64,000 nucleotides of DNA from Gammaproteobacteria bacterium (lineage in GTDB: Bacteria; Pseudomonadota; Gammaproteobacteria; JAKDMP01). Under the pieces are notes generated by a model. That model was not told where the DNA came from. It was given only the letters and a program-made list of their open reading frames with translations, and made no database searches. Positions 1 to 10,117 of the stretch are shown piece after piece. Each line of letters starts with the position of its first letter. Position 1 is the stretch's first letter. A program made the translations under genes and the position numbers. Where the stretch lies: the NCBI GenBank assembly GCA_027018875.1, contig JALUYA010000005.1, positions 1 to 64,000 on the forward strand, given 5' to 3'.

Positions 1-90
1 GAGGCACCCGAGGCGGAGGCACCCGAGGCGGAGGCACCCGAGGCGGAGGCACCCGAGGCGGAGGCACCCGAGGCGGAAGTACCCGGGGCG
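1..90 (+). repeat. In-frame 15-bp tandem repeat (gaggcacccgaggcg), 5 perfect copies plus 1 degenerate copy, encoding EAPEA
   Basis: Direct reading: five exact copies at 1-75, then gaagtacccggggcg at 76-90. Probably continues left of the window. Confidence 0.97.
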
Positions 91-2589
91 GAGGTGGCTC
101 CCCTAGGAACTGCTCAGGTGGTCAATCTGCACGAGTCAAAAGAATATGATCCCGATTTGGTGCAAGTCTTTTTGGGTGAGGCGGGTGAATTGCTTGACGG
201 GGCCGATGTTGCGATTCATGCCTGGATTATGAATCATGATTTGACCGAGCCTTTGATGGATTTGCAGCGCCGGCTGCATACCCTTAAGGGTGGTGCACGC
301 ATGGCGGGGATTACACCCATTGCCGACCTTGCGCATGAACTAGAGCATGTCCTGGTTCAGGTCGCCGATGGACGGTTGTCTGTTTCGAGCGATTTGTTGC
401 ATATGATCGAACGTACGCTGGATCGGCTGCAGCGAATGCACGAGTATGCGTCCAGCACCGGAAAGGTGCCTTTTGATCAGACGATGATGGCAAGCCTGCA
501 TCAGCACTCGGCAAGCCTGGTCGAGTCGATGATCGAAGAGGACCAAGACACGGTACATGAGTTTTTACAGGAGGCCCTGAACGAAAATGGGTCTGGGGAG
601 GCGGCGAAGTCGATACCCGGGCCATCCCCTGGGGCGGCTATCGAGCCGGAGGGGGGACGACTGGTTGCCGGTGGTGGCGATGAGCATGCCATTGCGGGTG
701 ATAGGGAACGGCGTGATAAGCCTCGGGTACGCCATGCGCTTGCCCGGGTACGTACCGATCTGCTCGAAGGCGCCATCAATAATGCCGGTGAGGTGAGTAT
801 TTACCGCGGGCGGATCGATCAACAATTGTTGAATATGAATTTGCACTTGGTCGAATTGGAACGAACGGTCGATCGGATTCGCCAGCAGTTGCGTGAACTG
901 GAGCTGGAAACCGAGGCCCAGATTCTGTCAAATTACGAGCAGAAACCCGAATCCTCCGCCTCCGAGTTTGACCCGCTCGAATTTGATCGGTATACCCGCA
1001 TCCATGAACTTTCGCGCTTTCTTGCGGAGGCGGTATCGGATCTGGGAAGCTTACGTTCGTTATTTGCGACCGATCTGCGTCAGGCTTCCGTGCTGCTCGA
1101 TCGCCAAGGACGAATAAATGCCGACCTGCAGGATGCCTTGTTGCGTACCCGCATGGTTCCGTTTTCTTTATCTGCCCCCCGTCTGCGCCGTATCGTGCGC
1201 CAGGTGGCGGACGAAAGCGGGAAGAAGGCCGAGCTTTACTTCAGGGGGTTTGAAGGGGAACTGGATCGGCAAGTGCTGGAGCATATTTTACCGGCCATCG
1301 AGCATGTGCTGCGTAACGCCGTGGTGCATGGTATCGAATTTCCGGCAGAACGTCGCCAGCGAGGGAAACCGGAGTCCGGGCGGATTGAGCTTATTGTGCA
1401 CCGAGAAGGAAGTGACCTCATTGTAGAGATTACCGATGATGGTCTTGGGCTGGATTTGGTGTCAATTCGGGCCAAGGCCGAGCAGCAGGGGCTGATCGGT
1501 CCCCAGGCAGAACTGACGGATCGGCAGGTGGCCGAATTGATCTTTCGTCCCGGGTTTACCACCGCTACCACGTTGACTCAAAGCGCCGGACGAGGAGTTG
1601 GTATGGATGTGGTTGCATCCGAGGCGCGGCGTTTGGGCGGACAAGTGGAACTCGAGTGGAAACCCTTCTCCGGAACGCTGATCCGCTTGCGGCTTCCCGT
1701 GACCCTGGCTATTACCCAAACCCTGCTGACCCGGGTCGGGCATGTCCGTTATCCCATACCGCTTGCCGGGATAATCGGAGTGGCACGCATATCACGGGTT
1801 AATCTGGAGTCGATATTGGCTACCGAGAAGCCGGCTTATGAATATGGCGGTGATCCCTATGAAGTCGTGTTGTTGGCGGATGTGCTGGGCGAGGATCTTC
1901 TGGGGCCAGAGGAAAAAACCACGCGGGTTTCCTTGTTGTTGGCCGCAGCCGGTGGGAGGCGTGTTGCTTTCGTTGTCGATGACATGATGGGTAGTCGCGA
2001 GGTGGTGGTGAAGACCGTAGGTCCGCAGATCGCCCGGGTGCCGGGTATCGCCGGGGCCACCATTTTCGGTGATGGATCAATCGGGTTGCTGCTGGATTTG
2101 AACGCCTTGGTCCGCTCGATTCCCGAAGCCGAGATGCGGGCACCAATGCCGGTTGTACCCCGGCAAACGCCGGCGGGCAAGCCCTTGGTTTTGGTAGTGG
2201 ATGATTCAATTACAGTGCGGCGGGTAACCCAGCGATTGCTCGAACGTCATGGCGCCCGGGTGCTGACAGCCAAGGACGGTGTCGAGGCGCTGGAATTGCT
2301 CCAGGATCATACCCCGGGGGTGGTTCTGCTGGATATCGAAATGCCGCGTATGGATGGTTATGAACTGGCGGGGCACATGAAAAACGATGTTCGCTTGCGG
2401 GAGATCCCGATCATTATCATTACTTCACGAACCGGGGAAAAACATCAGGCCAGAGCACGGCAAATCGGTATTGACAACTATCTCGGCAAGCCCTACCAGG
2501 AAGCGGAATTGCTGAATAAGGTGCAGAGAATTTTGGGTGGACGCCTGGATTTTATGCCAGAGCAGGTTCAGGAAATTGACAATGGCTGA
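1..2589 (+). CDS. CheA/ChpA(PilL)-type hybrid sensor histidine kinase, 5' truncated by window edge (Hpt, HATPase, CheW, REC)
   Basis: ORF 94..2589 is open in the same frame back to base 1. Hpt motif HTLKGGARMAG, HATPase region (VLRNAVVHGIE, DDGLGLD, SAGRGVGMDVV), C-terminal CheW-like region and receiver domain (LVLVVDDSITVRR...VVLLDIEMPRMDG). Confidence 0.93.
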   Translation, partial: EAPEAEAPEAEAPEAEAPEAEAPEAEVPGAEVAPLGTAQVVNLHESKEYDPDLVQVFLGEAGELLDGADVAIHAWIMNHDLTEPLMDLQRRLHTLKGGARMAGITPIADLAHELEHVLVQVADGRLSVSSDLLHMIERTLDRLQRMHEYASSTGKVPFDQTMMASLHQHSASLVESMIEEDQDTVHEFLQEALNENGSGEAAKSIPGPSPGAAIEPEGGRLVAGGGDEHAIAGDRERRDKPRVRHALARVRTDLLEGAINNAGEVSIYRGRIDQQLLNMNLHLVELERTVDRIRQQLRELELETEAQILSNYEQKPESSASEFDPLEFDRYTRIHELSRFLAEAVSDLGSLRSLFATDLRQASVLLDRQGRINADLQDALLRTRMVPFSLSAPRLRRIVRQVADESGKKAELYFRGFEGELDRQVLEHILPAIEHVLRNAVVHGIEFPAERRQRGKPESGRIELIVHREGSDLIVEITDDGLGLDLVSIRAKAEQQGLIGPQAELTDRQVAELIFRPGFTTATTLTQSAGRGVGMDVVASEARRLGGQVELEWKPFSGTLIRLRLPVTLAITQTLLTRVGHVRYPIPLAGIIGVARISRVNLESILATEKPAYEYGGDPYEVVLLADVLGEDLLGPEEKTTRVSLLLAAAGGRRVAFVVDDMMGSREVVVKTVGPQIARVPGIAGATIFGDGSIGLLLDLNALVRSIPEAEMRAPMPVVPRQTPAGKPLVLVVDDSITVRRVTQRLLERHGARVLTAKDGVEALELLQDHTPGVVLLDIEMPRMDGYELAGHMKNDVRLREIPIIIITSRTGEKHQARARQIGIDNYLGKPYQEAELLNKVQRILGGRLDFMPEQVQEIDNG

Positions 2590-3043
2590 AGATCATCACG
2601 AGTTATATTGCATTCTGCTGCCGTTGAGTGAAAGAAAGCTGCTGTTGCCACGCAGCCTAGTGCAAGAAGTACGGGGGCTGAGCAAAGTCGAGCCGATTGC
2701 CGGGTCTCCCGTCTGGTTACGCGGCCTTGTGCCTTGGCAAGATGCACGGATTCCTCTAATCGTTATCGAGCCCCTAATCGGTGCGGAATTGCCCGAGGTG
2801 TCGCGGCGTTCGCGAATGGTCATGGTGCGTGTTCCCGAGACCGTCCTTACTCCTCCTGTTTTGGCTATTCATTCACAAGGGTTCCCCTACATTTTACGGA
2901 TTACTCCAGCGCTGGTTGGAACCTCGGAAATAGCCGAATACGAGCATATTCTGGCGGGTGTCACATTGGGATTTGAACGGCCGTTAATTCCCGATATACC
3001 GGGCCTGGCCGCGACTACCGCCCGGCTTCTCCCTGCTGCCTGA
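2582..3043 (+). CDS. CheW-like domain protein (chemosensory/twitching type)
   Basis: ATG at 2582 overlaps the kinase stop. CheW-like segments LLLPRSLVQEVRGL...GSPVWLRGLVPWQDARIPLIVIEPLIG. Confidence 0.8.
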   Translation: MAEDHHELYCILLPLSERKLLLPRSLVQEVRGLSKVEPIAGSPVWLRGLVPWQDARIPLIVIEPLIGAELPEVSRRSRMVMVRVPETVLTPPVLAIHSQGFPYILRITPALVGTSEIAEYEHILAGVTLGFERPLIPDIPGLAATTARLLPAA

Positions 3044-3364
3044 TGCATGGTTGATCACCCAGGCTGGGGGCCGCCGTCAGGGAGGGTATTATTTCTACCG
3101 GTAGGCTGCCGCTGTTGTTATCAGAGCTTGCCAAGAGCGGGACTGGGTTCAATGGCTTTTCCATTGTCCGCTCCATTCTCTTCCGTCATGGCGTGAAATC
3201 GCCGCCACCGATATGATGCGCCGGGTGCTTCGGGTTTTTGGATATTCAACGCGGTTGGGACACGACTCCGATTGGGGAAAATGCTACTGTTCTGCTCTTG
3301 GCCTGGGAAGGATAGATGCGTGGATATCTGGCCATAAGGCCATTTCCCTGTAGCAGGGGGTACG

Positions 3365-3979
3365 ATGCCCATGAATCAAAGTGAAGCCCTTGCTCCGGGC
3401 GGCTGGCTTGCCGGCATCAGGCGGCGGCCAAGCCCACATGCCGATTTGCGTCCGTTTGGCACCCAGGTCGAATTGATCGTACTCCATGGAGTGAGTTTAC
3501 CGCGGGGAGAATTCGGGGGAAGGTGTGTAGAGGATTTTTTTGCAGGCTGTCTGGATTTCTCTTGGTATCCCTCTTTACGGGAACTCGAGAATTTGAAAGT
3601 TTCGCCGCATCTGTACATCGACCGTACGGGCGAGGTGGTGCAGATGGTGTCGTTGGCCCACCGTGCCTGGCATGCCGGGGTATCCAAGTGGCGAGGGCGT
3701 ACATGTTGCAATGACTTCTCGATCGGCATCGAACTGGAAGGAACTGACATGTTGCCCTATACCGATGCCCAATACGCCGCTCTGGGGTGGCTTATCCCGG
3801 TGCTGCGTCGAGCCTTTCCCCTGATAGCCGAGGATGCGGTGGTGGGGCACAGCGATATTGCCCCCGGGCGCAAGACGGATCCCGGCCCGAGCTTTGACTG
3901 GCGACGTTTGCGTGCCGCCATGGTGGCAACACGGTACAATTTAAAGCGAGGGGAAATGGAAGAGGCCGCAGGAAAGTGA
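3365..3979 (+). CDS. ampD: 1,6-anhydro-N-acetylmuramyl-L-alanine amidase AmpD
   Basis: LIVLHGVSLPRGEFGG, SPHLYIDRTGEVVQMVSLAHRAWHAGVS, NDFSIGIELEGTD, VVGHSDIAPGRKTDPGPSFDW. Confidence 0.95.
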   Translation: MPMNQSEALAPGGWLAGIRRRPSPHADLRPFGTQVELIVLHGVSLPRGEFGGRCVEDFFAGCLDFSWYPSLRELENLKVSPHLYIDRTGEVVQMVSLAHRAWHAGVSKWRGRTCCNDFSIGIELEGTDMLPYTDAQYAALGWLIPVLRRAFPLIAEDAVVGHSDIAPGRKTDPGPSFDWRRLRAAMVATRYNLKRGEMEEAAGK

Positions 3980-4848
3980 ATTTCATCGTTATTTTTGTCG
4001 CACTGTTGCTGGACCAACTACTACGCCCTTTCGAGCATCTGCGTGAGCATCATCGCTATGAGGGGGTATGTGCCGGCTGGGCCAATGTCGCCGCTGGCTG
4101 GGGGAGAATACCTCAGGTTCTGGCGGGTATTATCCCGGGGTTCTTACTCGGGTTTGCCGCCGGAGCCATAGGTTGGGGCTTGGCGCTGATCAGCCCCTTT
4201 TTCGCGTTTGCCTACGGGATCCTGGTGCTTTTATTGTGCCTCGGGCCGCGGGATTTGATCACCCAGGTATCTACCTACCTGAAGGCTCGGGCGGCGGGAG
4301 ACGAGGCTTTGGCAGCACAGGCCGTGCGTTCATTATTGGGTGGCTCCTCCCAGGAGGACCCGGCCAAACTGGGGCGGCAGGTTGCCGAAGCGGCCTTAGA
4401 ACATGCCGCCGATCGCCTGTTTGCGGTTATTTTCTGGTTTGCGCTTCTGGGACCGCTGGGCGCGGTGCTGTTCCGCGTCGCCGATATCATGGCCACGCGG
4501 GCTCGGGTAGATTGCCCGGGCGGGGCTTACGCACGGGCCGTGCAGGCGCTTAAATCGGTGTTGGCATGGGTTCCGGTACACCTGTTGGCCTTGACTTATG
4601 CCTTGGCGGGTAATTTCGATGAAACCCTGCAGGCGATTCGCAATTCCTACCATGATGTGAAGGTTCATTTCCTGGATCCGGATTTTGGGGTTTTAGCCCA
4701 TGCCGGGCGCGCCACGCTTTCCGCTATCAAGGAGGATGGGAATGAAGAGGTGGCGATCCTTCATGCGGCAGTGGATATAATCTGGCGCAGCGTGGTGATC
4801 TGGCTGGCGGTTATCGGGGTGGTTACCCTGTTGGGATGGCTTTTCTAG
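3976..4848 (+). CDS. ampE: AmpE-like regulatory membrane protein
   Basis: Overlaps the ampD stop. Membrane protein with AmpE/CobD-like features (LCLGPRDL, RVADIMATRA). Confidence 0.82.
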   Translation: MNFIVIFVALLLDQLLRPFEHLREHHRYEGVCAGWANVAAGWGRIPQVLAGIIPGFLLGFAAGAIGWGLALISPFFAFAYGILVLLLCLGPRDLITQVSTYLKARAAGDEALAAQAVRSLLGGSSQEDPAKLGRQVAEAALEHAADRLFAVIFWFALLGPLGAVLFRVADIMATRARVDCPGGAYARAVQALKSVLAWVPVHLLALTYALAGNFDETLQAIRNSYHDVKVHFLDPDFGVLAHAGRATLSAIKEDGNEEVAILHAAVDIIWRSVVIWLAVIGVVTLLGWLF

Positions 4849-5104
4849 CCTTGTCGGGCTGGGGCAGTCATGGCGGGCATGGTGGATTTGTGTACCGAGG
4901 AATCGGAGATTCTTTAGCCGTTGTTCAGGCAACACAGTAATTGTTCCCAGGTCCGACAGGCTCCCAGCCGTTGTGGATTGAGGTGTTTCGGGTATTCACC
5001 CCAAGCAGATCGGGTCGGCGATAGGGGACTTCCGGTATGTGTGAAACCGGCCGACTAAAAGGGAGAGTGATCCGCAATTTCAAAAGCGGCACCGGAAAAT
5101 TTTT

Positions 5105-6004
5105 ATGTGGAGTCTGACGAGGGGATTATTGGTGCTGCTTTGGGGGCTTATCCCCTTGCTGGGGGCCCAGGCGAAAGGAATTTCCGCTCGTGACGATTTG
5201 GGCAATTGGGTGACGCTTCCCGGTCCGGCCGCGCGGATTATAAGCCTTGCTCCCAGCGCCACGGAAATTGTCTATGCAGCGGGTGCCGGCAAGCGGCTGG
5301 TTGGCGTATCCGCTTACAGCAGGTGGCCTGTCGAGGTACGGCGCCTGCCCCGGGTGGGGGATGCATTCCGTATTGATCTGGAGCGTATCGTTGCTCTCAG
5401 GCCGGATCTGGTCGTTGCCTGGGCCAGCGCAACCCCGCCCGCGGCCCGGGAGGCATTGGAAAGACTTGGGATACCTCTGTTTCTACTGGCTCCTCGGCGC
5501 CTGAACGACATCGCCCGAGAAATCCGCGTCATGGGGCGCCTTGCGGGAACTTCGCGGGTGGCCGATCGGGCGGCGGGCATGTTCGTGCAGACTAAGGCGC
5601 GTCTGGCGAGGCGTTATTCCCATCGTCGCGCGGTCACCGTATTTTATGAAATTTCCGCCCATCCCTTGTATACGGTGGGGGGGCGGCAGATGATCAGCCG
5701 GGTGATACGGCTTTGTGGCGGGCGTAATATCTTTACCAGGTTGGGGCGGTTGGCGCCGGTGGTCGAGCAGGCCGCGGTACTGGCACGCAATCCGCAGGTT
5801 ATTCTTACCGGATCTGGGCCCCGGGTCCGAGCGCGCCTAAACACATGGAGGCGGGAGCCCTGGTTGGTTGCGGTCAAGGCAGCCAATCTGTTCGTGGTAC
5901 CGGCCGGATTACTGGGGAAGCCGGCGCCACGGATTCTGCTTGGAGCCCAGGCGGTATGCCGGGCGTTGGCCGTGGCGCGGCAACGACTCTACGGCGCGTC
6001 CTGA
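5105..6004 (+). CDS. Periplasmic cobalamin-type (BtuF-like) ABC substrate-binding protein
   Basis: Signal peptide, then RIISLAPSATEIVYAAGAGKRLVGVSAYS...RPDLVVAW, typical of BtuF/FhuD-like SBPs. Lies beside the B12 adenosyltransferase and BtuB-like genes. Confidence 0.85.
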   Translation: MWSLTRGLLVLLWGLIPLLGAQAKGISARDDLGNWVTLPGPAARIISLAPSATEIVYAAGAGKRLVGVSAYSRWPVEVRRLPRVGDAFRIDLERIVALRPDLVVAWASATPPAAREALERLGIPLFLLAPRRLNDIAREIRVMGRLAGTSRVADRAAGMFVQTKARLARRYSHRRAVTVFYEISAHPLYTVGGRQMISRVIRLCGGRNIFTRLGRLAPVVEQAAVLARNPQVILTGSGPRVRARLNTWRREPWLVAVKAANLFVVPAGLLGKPAPRILLGAQAVCRALAVARQRLYGAS

Positions 6005-6573
6005 CCCGGTGACTCGTTGCCCTGACGATGCTTGGGGTTGCTCCAAGGGATCTCTTCTCCGGCTGTCGCCCGTGTCAACACCCTGGAAAAAATAAATAAA
6101 AGATCTGACAACCGGTTGAGGTAGCGTAGGCTTTCGGGATTGATCTCCTCCTCTGTGGCAAGCGCGCATAGCCTTCGCTCGGCGCGGCGGGCGACCGTCC
6201 GGGCCACATGGCAGGTCGCCGCCGCCGCGCCCCCACCGGGCAGGATGAATTCCTTGAGCGGAGGCAGGGCGGCATTGAAGTGGTCCAGATCCATCTCGAG
6301 CCGGGTTACCAGATCTGCCTGGATGGCTATTGCACCCCGGGTGGCCAGTTCTGCGCCGAGGGTAAACAATTCATGCTGGATACGCAGGAGTACTTTGCGC
6401 ACGGGTTCCGGTATTTCCGCCGCGAGGGCCAAGCCGATTACGCTGTTCAGTTCGTCCACGCAACCATAGGCTTCGACCCGTGCCGAGGCCTTGCTTACCC
6501 GGCTGCCATCGGCCAGCCCGGTGCTGCCATCATCTCCGGTGCGGGTGTAGATGCGGCTTAGCCGATTACCCAT
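5989..6573 (-). CDS. PduO-type cob(I)yrinic acid a,c-diamide adenosyltransferase
   Basis: MGNRLSRIYTRTGDDGSTGLADGSRV...YGCVDELNSVIGLA...FILPGGGAAAATCHVARTVARRAER. Internal ATG chosen over the longer ORF start at 6705. Confidence 0.93.
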   Translation of the reverse strand: MGNRLSRIYTRTGDDGSTGLADGSRVSKASARVEAYGCVDELNSVIGLALAAEIPEPVRKVLLRIQHELFTLGAELATRGAIAIQADLVTRLEMDLDHFNAALPPLKEFILPGGGAAAATCHVARTVARRAERRLCALATEEEINPESLRYLNRLSDLLFIFSRVLTRATAGEEIPWSNPKHRQGNESPGQDAP

Positions 6574-6590
6574 GCAAATTTCGTTCCGTA

Positions 6591-8420
6591 TCAGTTCACG
6601 GCATAGTTTACGCCGAGGTAGATGCCACGCCCGGGGCTGCGGTACCCCGCGGCCGTTTGGTATTTGTGGTCGAATAGGTTCTCGAGCCGCAGGCTCAGGT
6701 GCCAATGCGGGGCGAGCCGCAGCATTCCGGTCACGGTAACAAGCATATAACCGGCGTCGGTAAGATGACTAAAATCGGAATCCTTGCGCGGACCCGTCGC
6801 AAGAATATGGACTCCGACCTGCCAGCGTCCAGGAGCGTAGGTGAGATTAAGCGTTGCACTCCGGCGTGAGCGGCGGGGTAGATAACGCCCGCTAAGGTCG
6901 TTTTCTGGGCGTTGAATGTTAATGCCGGGGTTGATACGCCAATTGCCGATCTGCGCCCGCAGGAAAAGGTTGGCTCCGGTGACGGTGGCACGACCGATGT
7001 TGGTCATGCCGGTTCCGGAATAAGTAATCAGATCAGAGATGCGGCTGCGGTAGAGGTTGAGGCCGATAACGGCATTGGCGGCAAGACGATGGTATAAGCC
7101 CAGGGTGTAGCTGTGCGCATATTCGGGTTTGAGGTTGGGATTGCCGCCATAACCGAACCGATCGGTAAAGGCGGGGGCCCGAAATCCGGTTCCGACTCCC
7201 GTAGTTAGACGCCAGCTTGGGGAGAGGAGATAACCGTAATCGGCGTTCCAGACGGTCTTGGTACCGAAGCTGGTGTAATCGATGGAGCGGATCGCAAGTA
7301 CCAGGCGCTGCGGCCCGAGATCAAGCTGATCCTGGGTATAGGCTGCACGGCTGCTCGAGGTGCTGTCGTAGCCTTGGCCGTAGGACAAGGCGCTTACATG
7401 CTCATGCATGGCATAGAGGCCAAGGGTCAGAATTTGGTGGGCACCGAGGTCGATATTGTTGCGCCAATCGATAGAATTCTGGCGGCTGCGTGAAAAGTCG
7501 GGACTCTGGATCTGCTGCAAGTCACCGTAGAACTGCCCGAGCAAAATCCGGCTGTGCCAGATCGAATTCATCTGTTGGTTCAGATGCAGGCCGCTCACCT
7601 GGTCAGTATAGTCTTCGCTGACGGGCGCGAGGAAGAAATCCAGGTAATCGGTGGTGCCGCTGGAATGCCACCAGGTCACATAGGCCTCATGAGTCGAGTC
7701 TTTGACTCCCGTTGCGATGTGCACAGAAAGGTTGCGGTAAGCGCTTGCGTTGTCGCTCGTGGTGCGAGGGGGGAATCCTCCGGTTGCGTCGAAGTTCATC
7801 TGGGCGGAGCCGAAGTACGGCCCATTACCGATGCCGATATAGGCGTCGGCGCCACGTGTCGCATAGGTCCCGCCGCGCAATCCGAAGCCCCACGCGAGGC
7901 CCTGCCGGGCGGGGCGAGTCAGGCGGATGGAAACCACTCCACCGATTGCACCGGATCCGTAGAGTGCCGAGCGGGGCGATTCGACGATTTCCACGCGGGA
8001 GAGGCTGTCGGTGCGGATGTTGGCGACCGGCGCTGCCCCGAACACCCCGGAGTTAACGCGGAACCCGTCAATCAAAAACAGGGTTTCGGCACTTCCCGTA
8101 CCCCGCAGAAACAGAGAGACGGGCTGCCCGGGCCCACCGTTCCGGGCGATATCCAGCCCGGCATTAAATTGCAGCAGTGAACCCAGATCGGTACCGAAGA
8201 AGGAAGCGATCTGCTTCGGTCCCAGTACGATTACCGGGGCCAGGGTCGTATCGAGCGGTGCGGGTGTGCCGGTCGCAGCGGTTACGATAATTGGGCTTAG
8301 CCAGGTACCCGAAGAGGAGGCGGTGGCCGGGGACAGGTTCGATTCGACCGCACGCGCTTGAGGTACGCAAGCCACGGCGATAAATACAGGAAGCAACAAG
8401 AGGTAGGGGGAACGGAACAT
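6591..8420 (-). CDS. btuB: TonB-dependent outer-membrane receptor, probable vitamin B12 transporter (BtuB-like)
   Basis: Signal peptide MFRSPYLLLLPVFIAVACVPQARA, plug domain (RVEIVESPRSALYGSGAIGGVVSI), C-terminal beta-barrel. Downstream of a cobalamin riboswitch. Start revised to ATG at 8420. Confidence 0.9.
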   Translation of the reverse strand: MFRSPYLLLLPVFIAVACVPQARAVESNLSPATASSSGTWLSPIIVTAATGTPAPLDTTLAPVIVLGPKQIASFFGTDLGSLLQFNAGLDIARNGGPGQPVSLFLRGTGSAETLFLIDGFRVNSGVFGAAPVANIRTDSLSRVEIVESPRSALYGSGAIGGVVSIRLTRPARQGLAWGFGLRGGTYATRGADAYIGIGNGPYFGSAQMNFDATGGFPPRTTSDNASAYRNLSVHIATGVKDSTHEAYVTWWHSSGTTDYLDFFLAPVSEDYTDQVSGLHLNQQMNSIWHSRILLGQFYGDLQQIQSPDFSRSRQNSIDWRNNIDLGAHQILTLGLYAMHEHVSALSYGQGYDSTSSSRAAYTQDQLDLGPQRLVLAIRSIDYTSFGTKTVWNADYGYLLSPSWRLTTGVGTGFRAPAFTDRFGYGGNPNLKPEYAHSYTLGLYHRLAANAVIGLNLYRSRISDLITYSGTGMTNIGRATVTGANLFLRAQIGNWRINPGINIQRPENDLSGRYLPRRSRRSATLNLTYAPGRWQVGVHILATGPRKDSDFSHLTDAGYMLVTVTGMLRLAPHWHLSLRLENLFDHKYQTAAGYRSPGRGIYLGVNYAVN

Positions 8421-8549
8421 AAGGTTTTTCTCCTCGCGCAGGCCAACCCGCGTGCGTGGTGAATAAAGCACGTCGGATTGCGAGGGACAGGCTGGTAAAG
8501 CCCGGAAGTCGCCCGCCGCGACACCGACACTCAAGGGAGAACACCTCCC

Positions 8550-8755
8550 TGCCATGGCCGGTCTCCGGGCTTGCGAGCAATCCATGCTGATCGGATCCTC
8601 ATCCGTTGCCTTCCCGCGTCATCGACGCAGTGGCTGGTTAACGGATGCTTGACTCGCCTACCGTTGCGGGGGCAGCGCCGGACTTGCATGCCTTTACGGT
8701 CATACGCACCGGCTTCCCATGTCCTTCGTTCGCTGAAGGACGCCATCGGCAATAT
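8550..8755 (-). promoter_or_regulatory. Cobalamin (AdoCbl-type) riboswitch
   Basis: Minus-strand RNA reads GTCCTTC..GAAGGAcatGGGAAgccGGTGcg...AAGTCCGGCGCTGCCCCCGCAACGGTA...CCAGCCACTGCG...GGGAAGGC...GGATGA...GCAAGCCCGGAGACCGGCC. The conserved B12-riboswitch blocks appear in order. Confidence 0.96.
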
Positions 8756-9084
8756 ATATCTTCTCAATCCCGGGGGGCTTGCGTCAAGCGGTGGAATCGG
8801 CGGAGTGGTAGCCTGGGCGGCGTAACCGGCGGTAATGGGATTTAGTACCGGGCGAAGTTGGAGCAAGAAAAGCCGCAAAGAAGCCTATGGATCCCGTTAT
8901 CGCCATCATCACCCAGTGTGAAACAGGGATATTGTTCCAAATTCACAGTAGGGCTGTTAGCGGTCGGCATGTGATGTGAGGAATTTTCCTTTCTGCCGTT
9001 TGAATCGCAGAAGTGCCGGTTTCGCGAAATAATGTAGTCTCGGTTAAAATAAGAAACCAATTAATTATCAAGGAATTTCGGTAT

Positions 9085-9975
9085 ATGCCAATTGCTTCAC
9101 CGGGCGCTCGGTTCCGGGCTGCGATCAAGGCCGAGCAGCCACTGCAGATTGTTGGTGTGATCAATGCTTATGCTGCGCTTCTCGCCGCGCGCGCCGGTTT
9201 CCGTGCCCTGTATCTTTCTGGCGCGGGTGTCGCCAATGCATCTTTCGGGTTGCCGGATATCGGCATCACCACGCTCAATGATGTTTGCGAAGATGTGCGT
9301 CGCATTACCGGCGCCTGCGATCTGCCGCTGCTCGTAGATGCCGATACCGGATTCGGGCAGGCGTTTTCGATTCAGCGGACGGTGCGGGAATTGAGCCGGG
9401 CCGGTGCCGCCGGGATGCACCTGGAGGATCAGGTTGCGGTCAAACGCTGTGGGCATCGTCCCGGCAAGGTGCTGGTTGATCTTGCGGAAATGAACGATCG
9501 GATCCGGGCCGCGGTGGATGGACGCCGGGATGAGGGATTCGTCATCATGGCGCGCACCGATGCCAATGCGGTGGAGGGGCAACAGGCGGCACTCGACCGT
9601 GCGGCGGCCTACGTGGAAGCCGGTGCAGACATGATTTTTGCCGAGGCGCTCACGAGCCTGGAAGAGTATCGCCAGTTTACCGCGGCAATCTCGGTACCGG
9701 TATTGGCCAATATCACCGAATTTGGTAAGACACCGCTGTTTGCGGTGGATGAACTGGCCGGGGTCGGTGTGGCCATGGTGCTCTATCCGCTTTCGGCATT
9801 TCGCGCGATGTCCCGAACCGCGGAACAGGTGTACGAAGCCATTCGTTGCCGGGGTACGCAGGAGAGCGTATTGGATCGGATGCAGACGCGCGCTGAACTT
9901 TATGAAGTATTGGGTTATCTGGAGTATGAGCGCAAGCTGGATGCGCTGTTTGGAAGGGACGGGAGGCGCAGTTAG
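9085..9975 (+). CDS. prpB: Methylisocitrate lyase
   Basis: [58 protein letters not shown] at 9085. Confidence 0.95.
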   Translation: MPIASPGARFRAAIKAEQPLQIVGVINAYAALLAARAGFRALYLSGAGVANASFGLPDIGITTLNDVCEDVRRITGACDLPLLVDADTGFGQAFSIQRTVRELSRAGAAGMHLEDQVAVKRCGHRPGKVLVDLAEMNDRIRAAVDGRRDEGFVIMARTDANAVEGQQAALDRAAAYVEAGADMIFAEALTSLEEYRQFTAAISVPVLANITEFGKTPLFAVDELAGVGVAMVLYPLSAFRAMSRTAEQVYEAIRCRGTQESVLDRMQTRAELYEVLGYLEYERKLDALFGRDGRRS

Positions 9976-10117
9976 GCGACCGTCGATGGTGGTGATTACG
10001 GGGGTTGAAGCGGAATGGGAAGGTGAGCCTATTTTTTGATCTTTCGTGCTGTTTCCGAGCCCGGGGTTTGCGCTCCAGGCTGTCCGGTGAGCGGCGCCAT
10101 AAAGCAAGGAGTTCAAT

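Noticed and set aside
3044-3364. Small gene in the 320-bp cheW-ampD gap (ORF 3121..3372 -)
   Set aside because: No recognisable domain, no clear RBS, antisense to the ampD leader; treated as chance ORF.
4849-5104. Riboswitch or small RNA in the ampE-btuF gap
   Set aside because: No B12-box (GCCACTG) or GGGAAGGC/AGGAGACC-type blocks, and no clear hairpin-terminator; nothing supportable.
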